Shown here in pieces: positions 16,053 to 29,652 of a stretch of 64,000 nt of DNA. The stretch's first letter is position 1. Every line of letters starts with the position of its first letter. Made by a program: the position numbers and the translations under genes. Under the pieces are notes generated by a model that was not told the DNA's origin, searched no databases, and was given only the letters and a program-made list of their open reading frames with translations. Source of the stretch: Whitmania pigra (taxonomy: Eukaryota > Annelida > Clitellata > Hirudinida > Haemopidae); contig JAJTWR010000471.1 of the NCBI GenBank assembly GCA_021613335.1, positions 297,501 to 361,500 on the forward strand. Reading direction: 5' to 3'.

Positions 16053-18706
16053 GAAACTCGAAAAGCAAGTTCTCCTTGTCTTTCATCTCTCAGACATTCG
16101 GCTATCACGGGCTACTTATAGAGAGGACAGTGCATGCATAATGCGTGCGCGTTGCCATCAACAAGCGATATGAGATGCTCTTTGAAGGAGCCATTTGTCG
16201 AACTTTCCCCCTTATTTGCTCATCTCACCTGCTCCACAGGCGGCTTAGGATTTCCGATTCACCCGAGCGTACCGTGTCTCCTTTGTTTCGGTGCCGATGC
16301 CGATGACGTTGTTGTTGTTGATGGCGATGTTGTTGTTGTTGTTGATGACGTTGTTGTTGTTGTTGATGTTGCTGTTGTTGATGGCAATGTTGTTGCGATC
16401 GATCCATGGTTTACTCTCCGATTATACCGAAACATCCTTTCAACCGGACAATCTCAATCAGATCGGAGACATATTTCTTCTGCGATGACGTCTGAATGAC
16501 GTCTTTTGGCTAATTTTGTTGTTCTTCTATTTTTTGAAAATATTTTTAAAAAATCAATTTTTTTTCTGTCCAAAGGAGCGAAAAAAAAACATCGGAGAAA
16601 CTAAATGGACTTGTGGATGGCTCTAATCAAAAATGCTGTTGAATCTGCCCGGACTTATTATTGATGATTACGCGGGAAAGTTATTCAAAGTGAACTGCCA
16701 CATCACAGGTTGCTTTCCTGCACCCAAAGGAGACTCCTAATGCTTCTTCACGTCTCGTTTCCAGCTGATTGATTGATCTGACGGACTCCCATCAAAGCAG
16801 GCAAAGACACAAAAAAAAGCTCGATAAATTCATAATTCAAAACGTCCATTTCATACTCGGGTCGAAATATTGCCACACATTCTCTGCGCTCGACTTAAGA
16901 AGCAGAAATAGAAAAAAAGGTGTCCCAAGACAATGCCTGTCCTTGCTTCTTTGGTTCTTTGGTTCTTCATCGATTCGACATTGTTCACCGGTTGGAACCA
17001 TCCATCCGTGACGAATAATCAAGCGATAAGAACCATTGGTTAGCCGATGATTTACCATTAGAACCTGATTGGATTAAAGAATTTGTGAAAGTCAGAAGAA
17101 CAAATAAAAAGGCGTGAATGACATTTCCAACAAATCGTGGTGATGACGAAGACGATGATGGTGGCGATTTTATGAACGTCAAATCCATAAACGGGTGATT
17201 CATAGATGGCTATGCTAACGTCCAACATTCCCAGAAACCCTTTCCAGGCTGGAAAAACTTTCGACGGCCGAATAATCCACAGCTTCACACGGTAGAGGGG
17301 GCGTTCGGTGTAAAGGCGATCGGATGGCTGTTTATAAATTTACAATGACTCGTCGTTCGCTCGATGTCAGCATGATTTGATTTATTTTTAAGATGCTTTT
17401 CGACTGACGCTAGTTACTTCATCAGCTGGAGAGAGGAAAGTGGAGCATGTTTCCTTCTTGTCAAAGTGATGTTCACTGGGATAGTGGTGGCTCTCAAGTC
17501 TTAATGTTTTATGTATAGCGACCGTCTCTTCGTGATTCTTGAGAGCTTCGTTCGAGCGATAAATCATTATCAGCAACATGTCTCCTAGTTCAACTTGTAC
17601 GAATTCCATCCATCCATCCACCCATCCCTTTCTCCATCTATCCATCCATCCATCCATCCACACATTCCTTTCTCCATCCATCCATCCATACGAGTGACAC
17701 TTGATGAAACTCCATAAGTCACGGCGGGTCTTTTCCATCCATTTTTCCTCTTCCATTCAACTTCTTCAACTTCTGGAAACAAATTCATTTCAGATGCTTG
17801 CAGTCAATTTTAAAACGTCAACTTGTTAAACGCGTCTGCGCTTGATTCATGTGGAGCTATTGTCGGCATGGCAAAGTCGTACGACCTCAAAAAGAGAAAC
17901 CGGAGAGGAGAAGAAGCTGGAAAGAACTGGGAAGCTATAAAATATTCCCACGTCAAACCAAGAAAGTCTCACAAAAGGATTCGCTCATTTATCATCTGAG
18001 GAGTCAATTTAACTCCGAGCGAGTTTGTTTTAAATTGAATTCTCGATGTCCAATTCTTTGAGCAAGAAGCGTTTTGTTGAATTGCTACTTAAGTTTGAAG
18101 GATGACTTCATATTGCCTCGTAAATTGTTCCTGAAATTTCATTCTGTCAACATATCACCGGGTAATGAATTGTCGCTGACTCACCTATCCGAGAGCACCT
18201 CCAGACTCTACTCCGTCCATCCTGTCTCATCAATAAATACGGCGACCAGTGTAAGACTCCTCTTGAAAATTAAGATGGATTCTTGGCCAATGATGCCCAG
18301 AACCTCACAACAAAAGGTTCTTAATTGAGGGCTTTCAAAAATCGATGTGTGAAAGAATCTCATTCATGAATTTGTCATGAAGATCTTCAGGTGTTCTAAT
18401 TCGTAATCTTTCGTGATGACGGAGGTGATAATGACGATGATTGCTCAGCCATTATGGTGGAAATGATAATAATGGTGATGTTGGTGATGGTGATGAAGAT
18501 GACGATGATGATGATGACATTTGTTGATAACGATGCCAGACAATGCCAGTTGCCAATCGTTGGCGTATTGAGGAATGACGAGTGATTCAACATCCTGAGC
18601 TTCATTACCATCGAAATTAGCTGGAAAGAGACATTTTAAGGAATGGTGAGTTTGATTCTGCAATGAGGAGGACTTTGATTGATAAATGAATTATACGCTG
18701 CAGTCC
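16053..18706. other. Gene-free stretch
   Basis: No coding exon recognised. Contains an interrupted GTT/GAT tract at about 16305-16395, CATC runs at 17605-17690, and a GAT/GGT tract at 18420-18520. Open frames here are either repeat translations or unsupported. Confidence 0.55.
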
Positions 18707-18890
18707 ACATCCATCCATCCATCCATCCATCCATCCATCCATCCATCCATCCATCCATCCATACATACATACATCCATCCACCCATCCATCCATCCATCC
18801 ATCCACCCATCCATACATCCATCCATCCATCCATCCATCCATCCATCCACCCATCCATCCACCCATCCATCCATCCATCCATCTATCCGT
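18707..18890. repeat. (CATC)n tetranucleotide array
   Basis: About 180 bp of CATC units with ACAT and CACC variants. It stays open in most frames (IHPS on one strand, MDGW on the other), which explains the overlapping open frames here. Confidence 0.97.
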
Positions 18891-20798
18891 CCTGTCGTGA
18901 GTCAATGACGCATTTCAAGCATGTGACACAAATAATTGTAGTAAATATATAATTAATTAAGTATTTACATGTAATGAAATGATTGTACGATAAACGACGA
19001 CGACGACGACAACAACAACAATAGCAACAACAACGAACATATAAATCTCGCCTCTCCTGTCGCAGGAAAGAATTACCTGGAATAAATTCAAGTCGTTTCA
19101 ACGATTGGATTCGGATGCAATTACTCTCCGTCCATGGACGTGAGACAAAAGTGAATTGAGATAAAAAAAAAAAAAAAGTCCTGCGCTTTTATAAAGGTGT
19201 TAATTCTGCCTCGAGCGGCATAACAATCGCGGGGTCGTGCATTTAAAAGAGGCAGTCTTAAATCAAGCTGGCGTTCCAATCTTCGAGTGAGATAACACGG
19301 AGGCATAAAACATCGGACGACCGATGTGTCTCTCGTCGGATCCGTGCCTCCACAACGACACCTGCGGAGTTCCACTTCGATTCCGAGTCGCCGGTGCGAG
19401 TAACTGGAGTCAAATCGGCTCCTTTGTTTTGTCGTTTCTCGTTCGTTTCTTTAGCTTCCTCCTTTCGAGGTCGTTTTTATGTTTCGACTTTTGAAAGGTT
19501 CTGCTGTCGATCGGAGGCAACTGAGTGCTCCTCTTTTGTGCCGTCAGATTCGCTGTCATCAGGCACCTTTAAAATGCTCAAGTCTTCGAAACGCTGTCAC
19601 TTTGAAGACGACAGCGAAGATGAAATACTGCTGCTGATGATGATGATGATGACGACGATGATGATGAAGATGACGATGATAGTAATGATGATCAAAGATG
19701 TTATCAGTGTTGATGATGCTTAATGGTGATGGAGGAGAGAAGAGAAAGTGTGAAAAAAACAAGAAAAAGATGATGGCGACGACGACGACGACGATGATGA
19801 TGATGATGATGAAAAGGAAATTGCGAATTTTTTTGAGGAGCAACTCAATCGAAATATGTCTCTTTTGTCTTCTTGGCGCCACCTAGCAACCATCACGAGG
19901 GATGACAACTTCCTTTCTCCGATCCACACTCGATTTAATTCGAAATGCTCGATAGGTCCGTTGCTATGGTTACGACAACGCCTCGTGATTCTGATTCCAC
20001 TGATTCATATTCCACTGATTCTACCTTCCTATCTGCACGAACACGCCGCCACCCATCCATCCACAATCCACCAATAGTCCATCCATAATTAATCCAATCA
20101 CAATCCACCCACAATCTACCATCTATCCATCTATCCGTCCATCACTCCAATGGAATGATTTAGACAGAAATTGGTCACTGGGAACATTACAGTCGTCACA
20201 GACCAGGACATCATCTGATCATCTTTTTGTTTCGTTTTTGAAAGGTCAGATTGAACCAACTTGATTGGTTGGAAACTTTAAAACCCTCCGCCCTGTGGAG
20301 CCCTCAGAATAATTATGATGGTCCATGGATCCCTGGTCCATTTAGTTATTCATCCAAACAATATTATTTGTAAATAAATATATAAATAAATAAGTGCTTC
20401 TTCTCCGATCGACACGAACCTGGTCCTCAATGAAATGAAACCTGGAACTTCCAGTTGATATATTTTTAACAGCTTAAAAATTTTATTTTTAACAGCTCAA
20501 AAGTACATTTAGACATTTTAACATTAAAAGTTGTCAAGAGTACACAAATTTATTTTTGAGAATTTCTGAATTCAATGTAGGAACGAACAACAACAACAAC
20601 AACTATTGCACGAAACACAATTATGCATTGTTTTGTATTGTTTATAAAATATGATGATTATTAAAAACACAAGTCAAAGGCCAACAAAGAACTTTTAATG
20701 ACATGATTGATTCAGCAAGGAACAAATTGAACTCAAAAACTATTATTAAAATGTCAACTCAGATGAACTGTTATTATTTAGCAATGGTTTCATGAAGA

Positions 20799-20829
<31 letters not shown>

Positions 20830-20886
20830 AATAATAATAATAATATAGAATAATAATAATAAATAATAATAATAAATAATAATATA

Positions 20887-20918
<32 letters not shown>

Positions 20919-21300
20919 TAATAATAATAATAATAAATAATAATAATAATAATAATAATAATTTACATAACTTTGTATATAATATATATTATGATGTAAT
21001 AATTATTAATGTCATATTACAATATTTATTGTAATATTTAACAATAATAATAATACATATGATTATAATTAATATGCTATAATATTTATATTTATTTAAT
21101 AATAAATAATTATTTTAATAAATATTATAGTATCATACTTAGTATTCATTAAATTCTATGATGTAACAATATATTATATATTAATTAATATTACATGTAT
21201 GTAACATAGCATGACAATATTAGTTGACATAATATATTAAGTAATATGACATATAATATATTTTTACAATAATAGCTTATCTTTTAAATTGTTTTATGTT
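18891..21300. other. Gene-free stretch
   Basis: Contains a GAC/AAC tract at 18998-19033, GAT tracts at 19630-19690 and 19775-19812, degenerate AAT arrays at 20800-20962 and very AT-rich DNA to 21290. The 19180-19560 part is balanced unique sequence without a recognised exon. Confidence 0.55.
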
Positions 21301-21718
21301 TGGATGGATGGATGGATGGATGGATGGATGAATGAATGGATGAACGGATCGACGGACGGATGGATGGATGGATGGATGGATGGATGGATGATGATGGATG
21401 GATGGATGGATGATGGATGGATGATGGATGGATGGATGGATGGATGGATGGATGGGTGGGATGGATGGATGGATGGATGATGGATGGATGGATGGATGGA
21501 TGATGGATGGATGGATGGATGATGGATGGATGGATGGATGGATGGATGATGGATGGATGGTGGATGGATGGATGGATGGATGGATGGATGGATGGATGGA
21601 TGGATGGATGGATGAATGGATGGATGAATGGATGGATGGATGGATGGATGGATGGAGGGATAGATGGATGGATGGATGGATGGATGGACATACGGATGGA
21701 TAGACGGATGGACAGACG
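21301..21718. repeat. Long (GGAT)n array with GATGATGG variants
   Basis: About 415 bp of GGAT units. In the middle third the pure run is broken at short intervals by extra GAT triplets, giving GGATGATGG. The right end degrades into GGAC variants. All long open frames through it are repeat reading. Confidence 0.97.
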
Positions 21719-24142
21719 AATAATGCACCTGACTGAAATTTATTTTTGTCCGTTTACGTCATGCAGCTGAACCATGTCCGATATGAATGCAGATCGCTTG
21801 AGAAGAGCGTGAGCGATAAAGGAGTTGATTGCTTCGTAAGCGAGGGACGCCTCATTAGGACAAATTAGTGACGTCGTTGGACCCTCTTTTGTTCCGAGAC
21901 TCGTTTTATTTCATGCCGAGGCACTGAACCAGAACCTGGAGTTGAATGGAGGAGGCATCAAGTCATCTCCACTCGTGCGTGACCGGACTCGAGGTAATGA
22001 TGCGTGACGAGGCAAAACAAAACGCATGTGAGCATGCTCCGCCTATTGAAAAAGATTTGAAATCTCGATAGTTTTATCGAGGCCTTTGGACGCTTCACAC
22101 CTCAATATCTTTCGCTCCATTCATCTCTCCCCATGCATCAATTCATTTGCATCCTCCTCTCCATGCACCTATTCGTGCACTTAATCTTGCAATCATTCAT
22201 GCATCCATCCACCTATTTATCTAGCTGAATGGTTTAATGTAGTCGCCTGTGAGGATAACCAGCGATCGAAATAAAGGGATCAACAACGATGGCATCTGAA
22301 CTTTAGGTGACCTTCTGAACTCGCGGATCCGTTATTCTTGGATTTGAACTTTGCACTCACCATTAATCCATTAGTTCATTTATATATCGTTTTCAATTTT
22401 GAATATCAATTGAACAAATTATTTAACCGATGTTGAGAAATAATGAAGCATATGCAATACTTATATTGCAATACTAATTATAAATTTATAGAGTATAAAT
22501 TAATAATTAAATAATTTATTATAATTAATTATAAAATAGTAATTAAATAATTTATAGAGTATAAACTATAGCAATGAAGAATAATTATGTTTTCACGAAC
22601 AACATGCGACAATAGTCTGCAATTGTTTGACAAAGTCGTCGTTGTTGTTGCTGTCAATTCTGAACCAATTGCTGTTGCATCGGCATGTATTGACTAATAA
22701 TCTCAGCAAATTGAACATGCTAATTAACTTTCATCGTTATTCATTAAAAATATTTTATGCCAATTGCCATTCACATATTAGTATTAACATGTTATTCACA
22801 TTTTAAGCTAATTAATTCAATCATTAATATTTTATGCTGATTATAATCATGAAACACACTTTATTATTGGTCGGCATTGGGGAGGGTTATTATAGTTCTG
22901 TTCTGTCAGCGGCCATTTTTTGTCTTAAATTACAAAAAAAAGCGTGCAAAGTTTATTATTTTTTTTATTTCGACTATTTTATTTTGTTTAGTTTTTATAC
23001 ATATTAGCATTGTATGTTGAATTATTTTCGAAATGGCGATTAACATTATCTTCAAGTGCTTACTTCAAGACGGAAGTCTTGTGCCATCTTTGGAGCGATT
23101 ATGATTTATAAGCATTATAATTCCTTTGGTGATAATATAATATAAATAATAATTTTAAAAATCGATGCTATAATTAGACATTTAATAATAATAATAATAT
23201 ATACAAATTCTATAAGCAATGGTCATTACTTTAACCTAATAAAGGCTAATAACCTTTTGCGAAATTACTGGTCAGTTGAGATTAATTTTCCAATATTTAA
23301 ACAAAATAATTGCATGCTGGTAATTGAATGTAGAGGTGTTGTTGATTCAACTTAAGTACAATATAATTATATAGAATTGTATAGAAAAGTAATTTAATTT
23401 AAATTCATTTTAAATGTTAATTTTTTAATTAAAATATAATTACAATTTATTAAAACACGAACGGTTGCAACCTCACACCTTAAATTAAAAAAGTGAAATC
23501 GGACTATGCGCGTGACTCATCTATTCAATCGCTCTTTCATTCATTATTCATTATTCACTCATTCATTCATGCACACTCATTCACACACACACACACACTC
23601 ACACTCACACGCTCATGCACACACACATACACGAGCACACGTGTCATCAGCAGGAGAAACTGAGGAGGAATTTCACGGAAATAGCATTCAAATAGGGACA
23701 CATCTTTCAAAGGCCCCCATTCACATCGACGACACCGGCCATTGATAGGGTTGATCTATTGGACTTCAACCCAAAGGACCTATGATTGATCGATTGATTG
23801 ATAGGCCAATAAGCCATTGTGGGCTTCCCACGTTTCAATTAAGAAAGGGGAGAATCAAAACCCGGCCTCAATGGACTCTCGGCGGGAGAATTTTATCCTG
23901 GTATTCCGGGCTCGTTTATTGATAATCTCAGCTTTCTGGAAGCTTCATCCGGCTTGGCATCTGATGAATAAAAGCCTGGAAAAGATCAACACCTTGAATG
24001 GAGTCGCTCTTGAAAAGCCCGCTCGATCGCTGAATTCAAACCTTCTTTCTTTTAACGACACTCACGGACGAGTTAATTGAATCCCAATCTAATACCAGCT
24101 AGCAGCGTGTGGCACTTCATCAACTCGGTCTGCTATTTCCAT
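21719..24142. other. Gene-free stretch with one balanced island
   Basis: Balanced unique sequence at 21720-22350, then very AT-rich DNA to about 23480. A CA/CACT dinucleotide-like run sits at 23578-23640, the only clear CA repeat in the window. No gene recognised. Confidence 0.55.
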
Positions 24143-24300
24143 GTCATCGTCATCGTCATCACCATCACCTTCATCATCGCCGTTATTACCATCAACACCC
24201 ATAGATCAGAGATCACCATCACCATCATCACCATCACCATCATCACCATCATCACCATCACCATCACCATCATCATCATCATCTCGGTCACCATCACCAT
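24143..24300. repeat. (ATC/ACC)n microsatellite
   Basis: CATCAC and CATCATC units with a short unique insert near 24185-24210. Its S/P-rich and M/V-rich frames are not genes. Confidence 0.93.
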
Positions 24301-26081
24301 TCCAAGTACCGAGGGGTGCCAGCGTTTGAACCATTGGCAAAGGTTAATGGTGTTAAGTTCACTTTTCATGGCAATCAAATGATCCGGCAGGACCGGTTGT
24401 ATTATTTAAATGCATCTTCAATGCTTCACTGCAGGTCCTTTTTCGCCATTCAGCACTCCATTATCGCCCACTTTATTATTTAAAAAACGCTTATTTCGTA
24501 TTTCGATCCTATTGTCTTGATTATCGCGCTCAAGCTGACGAATAGGTTGTGGCCGTCTATAATTTTCGAGATCATTAATAATTATGAAACAATTTTTCGT
24601 ACAAATATTATTTTTCGGACATGTAAGCAGAATAACTATTTAAAAATTTAGCGAATAATTATTCGGAAAACTTTTCAAAAAGGATTTCACACCCCAAATC
24701 AATTCAGGAAGCTTTCAAAGAGGAATGTTGTGAATTTTTAAATCCAAAACAGCAGAACAAAAACAACCCCTTCTGAAAATACCAACTTGAAAACTTTTTA
24801 ACTTCAATTAAAAAAAAATCATCGCCAACAAGCGAAACACACAAACATCAAGAGACAACAATCGACGATCAATCATCCAAAGACCGAAATTTCCTTCAAT
24901 CACCCCAATTCAATCACAAATACAACCAAACATCGTCATCATCTCCTGGCCAATCAGATCAGACCGAGTACCAGCTATCAATGGCAACGGGACCCCCTCG
25001 CTCGTTCGAGGAGGTGTTTATGGAGAGTGGGGAGAGAGTGGAAAAAGCGACATGGCGAATAAAACTTTATTAGGAGCTCCAAGAGCATGAAACTTGTTCG
25101 GAGGACCTGTTTAATGCGCGTGGCGTGACGCCGACCATGCGCCAAAGTAGGAGACCTGAGCTGCGAAAAATCGACGCAGTAGCGTTTATGAGAGATAAAT
25201 CCTAATGATCATGACGTTATCATTGTCTTCCTATCGACCGTAAATTCATTAGGACTACTCTTGTCGACTTCACCTTGGTGCTCAACACCGACGCTGTCCA
25301 TTGATGCCGCTGACCGTGGCTGGGGAAGGGCTCCTTGGATCTCATCCACTCAATTCACACTACCCAATTCACACCACCCAATTCACACTAGTCAATTCAA
25401 ATCACCGCCCAATTCATGCCATTCAATTCACATTACCCAAACTTTCCATATCCTTTTACTGTCTTGTTAGGCTGATTATGAAATCTATCAACAGGTCCTG
25501 GATTACTGATCCTTATGTGACGCATGAAATCCTTTCTCCTCTCTCTTTTCAGCAGCATCTCTCTTCCGCAAAGACTCGAAAGTACGATCTGGTTTTTATT
25601 TTTATTTTCATTTTTATTTATCTTACTTTATTTTATTATTTTGATTCGAAACAATTTCAACACGTCTTAGGTTATTATTTCACAGCAACATCGCAGACAA
25701 TTATTTTTTTTAACTATTAATTATTAATAAATAAATAAGTCAACATGTTTTTAAATTATTATAAAATAAACAAAATAACATATTTTAAAATCATTAATAA
25801 ATAAATAAAACAACTCTAGAAATGAGGAGACACCTAAATAGACTGTGATGTCATTTTTGGTGTCGATAATAAACTCCCGCTTTAAGCACGCACCATCAGA
25901 TCCGTATTAGTGACGTCATCAAGATGGCGGAATCGAAGGTGGATGAAGATAAATCTAATCAGAGGTGCCTTAACAGGGCAGACTGAATGTCGCTTGGAGA
26001 GACTGGATCATGCTGGACAAGTTTCTGTGCTAGGTGTAGGTATTCGTAATAATGCTTGGTAGTGATGTGATGATTTGTACT
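24301..26081. other. Gene-free stretch
   Basis: A balanced island at 24930-25270 contains an AATAAAACTTTATT near-palindrome (about 25058) and an inverted pair TCCTAATG / CATTAGGA (about 25199 and 25246). Short CAATTCACA-like words repeat at 25345-25440. The remainder is AT-rich with no gene recognised. Confidence 0.5.
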
Positions 26082-26335
<254 letters not shown>

Positions 26336-28320
26336 ATCATTTTGTTTATTTGACCTGAGAGCATCGGAAATGATTGGAGAGAGAAGCTGATGGAAATGTG
26401 AGCGGATTGAACAAACAGCGTTAAAACGAAAGCGAAAGTTTGGCTTCAACAGGCTTCAGTGTTTGAAGCTTCCTTAGGCAATCATCAAACATGGCTGATA
26501 GATCGACTGAATGAACCGATGAAAGAAACTGAATAAAAATAGAGCATAAAGATCTTCACAGCCCGACATCCATGGAACCCCAGCATCTACCTGTAGGCAG
26601 GGTAGACTGACCACCTCTTTCACCGCACGATCCATCATTCCTCGGCTCTCTTTTATTAACTCTGGCAACTTTTCATCGTTACGTTTGTTGACAATTTGAA
26701 ATTTCTTAGCGAAACTGCGCCGTCCAAAGTCGTGTTTGACGAAGCCGTTCCGCGTTGATCAGCCGAGATTCGCTCGTAATGAGACGAATAAATAGACGTT
26801 AATTATAAAGGATAAATATTCAGCCAGACGGCTCTGAATTATGACGGCAAAAATCACGCAGCATTTTGATAAATCGTGTTTGAATGGTTGCTGCAGGTGA
26901 TTGCAGTCCATAAATAATGAGCAGAATATCAACGCATCAATGATTCATGCTCCTCCTCATCCTCCGCCGCTAAATTCAACTGCACAGATGTGATGAATTT
27001 GTAAAAAAATAAAAGTAAAAAAATAAAAAATACAAAATAGAAAAAATAGAAAAATTCCAAATGCCTTCAGAAATGCTCCAATGTCGGTCTGAAAAGATGA
27101 AGGCAACAAGACAGGAGATGAATTCACTCCAGTCGGAGACACAAGACACAAGATACAAGATACTGATCTTTAACTGAACTTTCCTTCTAATCCGAGCGGC
27201 GATAAATTCTTCCCCTGCAGACAATCAAACCAGCCGCTGGAAAAGAGACTCCATAAATGAGTCACCTGATTGAATGGCAGGTGCCAACAAAAGCCAACTC
27301 TTCAGAGGAGATGCGTGCCGAAAACAGGTTTTTCGCGGGAGCACTGACTGGACAAGTGTGTGACGAGCAAATGAAGGATTCCATGTTCAGCCGATCAAAC
27401 CGCTGGAAATCACTTCGCTCCTACTTTTCTCCGTCTATCGCTCCATCCATCCATCCATCCATCCATCCATCCATCCATCTATCAATCCATCAATCAATTA
27501 ATCCATCCATTCGTCAATCAGTGAATCATCATCAATCATCCATCGATTACTCAATCTAACCATCAAAAAAAACGTCATTTCTATTTTTATGTTCAATTAA
27601 TTTAGTTGTTACAAACTTGAATTTACTCACGAAATGGACGAATTATAAGCAATTATTAATGAATTTCTTGTAACTCCAGTTAACCTTAACCATTAGCATG
27701 GCATGGAAAAGTTTTTCATAACTTTACCAGATTGCTCCATTTTAGTCATGTGATCATTTTCAAACTCTCAATTACCCATGATCATTATGGGTAACATCAA
27801 CAACATAACAATAATATCAGTAACAGCAGGTAAAGTTAATTTTTTTATTAATATCAGCAATAAAGTTAGAAAAAAAATAACTCTTATAATTTCCAAGCAT
27901 GTCCGAATAAAAGGTTTTAAAAGCGAAATCTCTAAAATGAAAAAAACTTTCAGAATCAATTGATTCTTTTTAAGCCAAGCTTGTTCATTTTTAATTTTCC
28001 ATCATAAATATTGTTAAGAAAATAATATTGCGATGCTGAAGATGTTGATGACGCTGATGACGACGATTATGATAATGATGATGATGATGCCAGTTGTCCT
28101 ATTTAGTTTGGCAACATCTCAAAACCGGGAATTTCGTTCTAAGCAGAATTTTTTAAACCTTTAACCTAAATAATGGCGATCATAAAAATAACAATTTTAA
28201 TTATAATTATAATGATAATAGCAGTAATATTTAAACAAATTCCTACTCGTTTTTAAAAATATTTTAATTTCAAAATAATCTATAATATATATATAATACA
28301 GCATCATGTCATGTCAACAC

Positions 28321-28353
<33 letters not shown>

Positions 28354-29652
28354 GACTAATAATAACAATAAGAACAACAACATCAACAACATTTAAGAAG
28401 TTCACTCACCCTTCGCGGACCTGTGCATGTCACGTGTCTCCGGACCTCTGCTGATTGGTTGGTTTGAATCATGGCCATCAACTTATGATGTGGTCGACTT
28501 CCTGTCTTTTATACGAGATTCGGTGACGTTAAGTTCGACGCACGCCATTAAATATCCTGTCGCCACCTCTTTGACACCTGTGCTCTATGATGTCATCATC
28601 ATCATCATCATCATCAACATCATCGTCTTCGTCGTCGTCACCATCATCATTATCTTCAATATCGTCACCATCATTATCACTCTCCCGACAATTGAATAAA
28701 TGATATCTTATGGAGGAACAGAAAGTCTTCACACTATCGCTTATTTATACAAACATTGATAAAGAATAGATACTAATGATTCAAAACAAAACAAGAAGGA
28801 AGCTAGCAACATCGACACGCTTGAATGGTTATCGCTGTAATCATCATCATCATCATCATCATCGACCTATCGACGTGGGGTAGGTGATGATGGTGCGGTC
28901 AGGAGAGAGGGTGGCAAGAATGGCGGGAATCGTGAGCAATGTCGACATCGTAGTCTGCCATTTGCAGTCTAATCAGACTTGCTGATGTTGGCCATGTTAG
29001 TAATGACTGCCCGGAGCCATGGCTCGCTGTCGTGAGAGCTTAATACAAGATCTTGCATGTTTCCAGCGCATCAGATCGCTTCCCATCTGCCGCCATCGTC
29101 GTCGTCGTCGTCGTCGTCATTTGTTGCCCCTCCGATCAGATGGACGTATGATCACGTGACAGATATTAGGTGCTCCGGCAATCTAATAAAGGTGTACCTA
29201 TCCATCAGCAGCCTCCAGGCGATCTTTCCACAGTTTGATTTTTTTTCCTCGAAGTTCAGTTTTTATTTTTTTATTTTTTGCGGAAAATAAAATGAAGGTA
29301 AAAGCCTGTTTGCTTTTTGTATTCATGATGACGATGACGACGACAATGATGATGATGACGACGACGACGATGATGATGGTGATGATAAATGCCTTATCGG
29401 TGGCCCGGCTCATGAGTTAATTGTAAAGGATTATTGTTGGTGTTCATAAATAAATATTCAGTAATTTATAATTAAAACCTACAATTTCTTAAATTGAATT
29501 GTCGAGTTGAAATATGATAATTTAATTAAAATATTTGAAAATATTAATTAGGTTAAAGGTTATAAATTAAACATTAATTAAATATTAATGGTTAATAATA
29601 TGAGATTACTAGTTAATGAGTTACCGGCTCACAATAGCCTAAGTTATGTCTC
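26336..29652. other. Gene-free stretch
   Basis: A balanced island at 26700-26960 includes a CAGGTG E-box and CCATAAATAATGA. Other content: a CATC run at 27445-27480, an AAC run at 28322-28355, an ATC/GTC tract at 28590-28680, GTC/GAC tracts near 29095-29120 and 29320-29385, and a short imperfect palindrome TTACCCAT / ATGGGTAA at 27772-27794. No exon recognised. Confidence 0.5.

Noticed and set aside
21284..21770. Long open frames reading MDGW / IHPS repeats on both strands
   Set aside because: They are translation of a GGAT tetranucleotide array. The same peptides appear at other GGAT/CATC arrays, and there is no start context, splice site or non-repeat domain.
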